A stretch of 64,000 nucleotides of DNA, taken from contig JAIQFZ010000030.1 of assembly GCA_020073015.1 (NCBI GenBank), positions 1 through 64,000 of the forward strand. The letters are read 5' to 3'. The notes under the pieces are model-generated. The model worked only from the letters and a program-made list of their open reading frames with translations, searched no databases and had not been told where the DNA came from. This document shows, piece by piece, positions 62,819-64,000 of this stretch (the stretch's first letter is position 1; each line of letters begins with the position of its first letter). Origin of the DNA: Terriglobia bacterium (GTDB taxonomy: Bacteria > Acidobacteriota > Terriglobia > Terriglobales > Acidobacteriaceae). A program made the translations under genes and the position numbers.

Positions 62819-64000
62819 TTACTCGATCCGTATGGGTGTGGGGTGCCACTCCACTCCAACTGTGCCGGCATGCCGCTGCGAAATGTTGCTACATGCCCCC
62901 GCGCCGAAAAATCCGCACACGGGATCGGCATTGTCGAAACCAATCTCGCTGAAGTGATAGGCGGCAAAGACGTCGTACTGACGGCCAAAATGCTTGCGCA
63001 AGATCGCTCCCACAAAACCCTCGTCGTAGCGGTTGCCGGCGACTCCAGCACCGCTGAAGGGCTGGAGACTCTTGTTATGTGAATAGCCCAGGTCGGCTAA
63101 GAGATTCATCGTACGTCCCAATTCCCGCTTCACGCCGAAGCGCGCGCGCTGGGTATCGGAACCGGCAAAGAAGCCCGACCCGGACGCGGTGTATTTCTCG
63201 TAGGCGAGTACCAGCGACGTTCGCGCAAACCGGTAGCGCAGCTGTACGTGTCCGTTCACGGACCAGTGCTTCGTGTCGGGCGCACTCGGAAACTGGATAA
63301 TCGTGTACTGCGGACCCGCTCCGGCAATCAAGCTCATTTTCCCGCTGATCGTGTGGCCCCAGCGCAAATTGAAAATGTGGTTCTGGAGCTGGCCCCCCGT
63401 GCCTTGCGGGAAACGGAAGAGTTGGAAGCCATAGACCCCGGCAATCTGATCGCGGCGGTTCAACAGGTGGCTGTACCCGCCTTGGATCGTAGTCTGGTCG
63501 CTGTTGATCAGATCCAGCGTATTGTCGTAATAGTGCGCGTTACTGAATCCTCCGGCAAAAGTAAAAGCAGAACGGGGGCTCACGCTCTGAACAATGTCAA
63601 GCGCGGCAGAGTTCGCAAGGCGCGGGATCAGTCCTACGGAACCATTGCTGGAACCGTGGAAGCCCGGCAACCCTTCGCCGGTACCCATGGTGCCGGTGGC
63701 CAAGCCGAGGCCCGGATCTCCGAAACCCAGGCTGAAGGCACCTTCTGGCAAGTAGCTGAAGGCATCGCGCAGCGTTGCCTGGCCGGTGCGCCAGCGCGTG
63801 ATCGCCTCCAATCCAAGCGCTTGAATTTGTCGCACGCTGCTGTCCCTGGAATAGAAGGCGCCGCCGCCCAGGTATTCAGCAAGGAAGTCGCTCTTCGACC
63901 AGAAGCGCTGCAAATCGAGCGCGCCCAGAAAGCGCGTGATGCCCTCGACGTCGCTGCCGCCGAACTGGCCGCCGGCGTTTGTGTCCGCGGATTGGCTCAA
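62819..64000 (-). CDS. outer-membrane beta-barrel protein, 5' end outside window
   Basis: The last 393 residues of a protein whose start lies beyond the window are seen. They show alternating aromatic/polar strands with aromatic ends (FTFAGGFSNAHYYDN, TTIQGGYSHLLNRRDQIAGV-type strands, VQLRYRFARTSLVLAYE, DVFAAYHFSEIGF), typical of a transmembrane beta barrel. The end is GTVGVEWHPTPIRIE rather than a terminal Phe. It resembles the outer-membrane proteins at the head of exosortase-A exopolysaccharide loci, possibly the export pore. Its stop lies 26 nt upstream of the chain-length start. Confidence 0.75.
   Translation of the reverse strand: MSQSADTNAGGQFGGSDVEGITRFLGALDLQRFWSKSDFLAEYLGGGAFYSRDSSVRQIQALGLEAITRWRTGQATLRDAFSYLPEGAFSLGFGDPGLGLATGTMGTGEGLPGFHGSSNGSVGLIPRLANSAALDIVQSVSPRSAFTFAGGFSNAHYYDNTLDLINSDQTTIQGGYSHLLNRRDQIAGVYGFQLFRFPQGTGGQLQNHIFNLRWGHTISGKMSLIAGAGPQYTIIQFPSAPDTKHWSVNGHVQLRYRFARTSLVLAYEKYTASGSGFFAGSDTQRARFGVKRELGRTMNLLADLGYSHNKSLQPFSGAGVAGNRYDEGFVGAILRKHFGRQYDVFAAYHFSEIGFDNADPVCGFFGAGACSNISQRHAGTVGVEWHPTPIRIE

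Noticed and set aside
61519-62952. Long plus-strand open frame (477 codons) opposite the chain-length gene
   Set aside because: It is the antisense reading of a clear Wzc-like protein, has Leu/Gly/Val-rich composition typical of mirrored coding and no family motif.
1-64000. CRISPR arrays, insertion sequences, integrases, toxin-antitoxin or phage genes
   Set aside because: No regularly spaced repeats, transposase, recombinase or capsid-type products were found.
1-64000. PEP-CTERM sorting tails on the secreted proteins
   Set aside because: The C-termini of the exported proteins in this window lack the PEP motif followed by a membrane helix and basic end.

Overview
The window is a high-GC chromosomal segment. 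Its gene content points to a soil-type Acidobacteriota (Terriglobia/Koribacter-like) bacterium: an exosortase-A (XrtA)-style exopolysaccharide operon, secreted beta-propeller/Ig-like proteins, HAF-repeat proteins, a PolX-PHP polymerase and frequent GTG/TTG starts. That placement is inference from gene families; there is no rRNA here.

Layout. (1) 1-1930: small membrane or unknown proteins and a tRNA-Ala(CGC). (2) 2.2-11.6 kb: secreted proteins. These are two paralogous beta-propeller proteins with bacterial Ig-like tails (one with a frameshifted, shortened tail), a third propeller-like protein, a lipoprotein phosphoesterase and a frameshifted HAF-repeat gene. (3) 11.8-16.3 kb: housekeeping genes (ribA, a DUF2520 protein, a Nudix hydrolase, a cold-shock protein, PolX). 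(4) 16.4-27.8 kb: a polysaccharide and sulfation block. It holds an FAD-dependent UGM-like protein, a GT2, three tandem PAPS-dependent sulfotransferases with ATGA overlaps, a flippase, a fused ATP sulfurylase/APS kinase, a TauE-type anion permease, a CysQ PAP phosphatase and a polysaccharide deacetylase. (5) 28.1-32.9 kb: two related secreted beta-helix proteins. (6) 32.9-41.8 kb: a GT39-like membrane protein, two more sulfotransferases, a VOC/FkbH/ACP operon, a GNAT-like protein and a FemAB-like protein. (7) 41.9-47.8 kb: a GDP-mannose/UDP-glucose-type dehydrogenase, then a heparinase II/III-family lyase and an asparagine-synthase-type amidotransferase. (8) 47.8-64 kb: a long minus-strand operon typical of XrtA-type EPS loci. 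In transcription order it encodes an outer-membrane barrel (truncated by the window), Wzc-like chain-length protein, XrtA-type ATPase, BY-kinase, polyprenyl sugar transferase, GT2, GT4, O-antigen-ligase-like protein, methyltransferase, unknown protein, amidotransferase, GT4, GT4.

Working model (inference): the window encodes synthesis and export of a uronate-containing polysaccharide. It would be sulfated by five sulfotransferases supplied with PAPS by a dedicated fused synthase, with PAP removed by CysQ. It may also be amidated (two AsnB-type enzymes), acylated or glycerylated (FkbH + ACP + acyltransferases) and trimmed by a lyase, a deacetylase and beta-helix proteins. Three of its operons have sigma-54-like (GG-N10-GC) sites upstream, which fits the known RpoN/PrsR control of XrtA-type loci. 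No exosortase, PEP-CTERM protein or PrsK/PrsR is present in the window.
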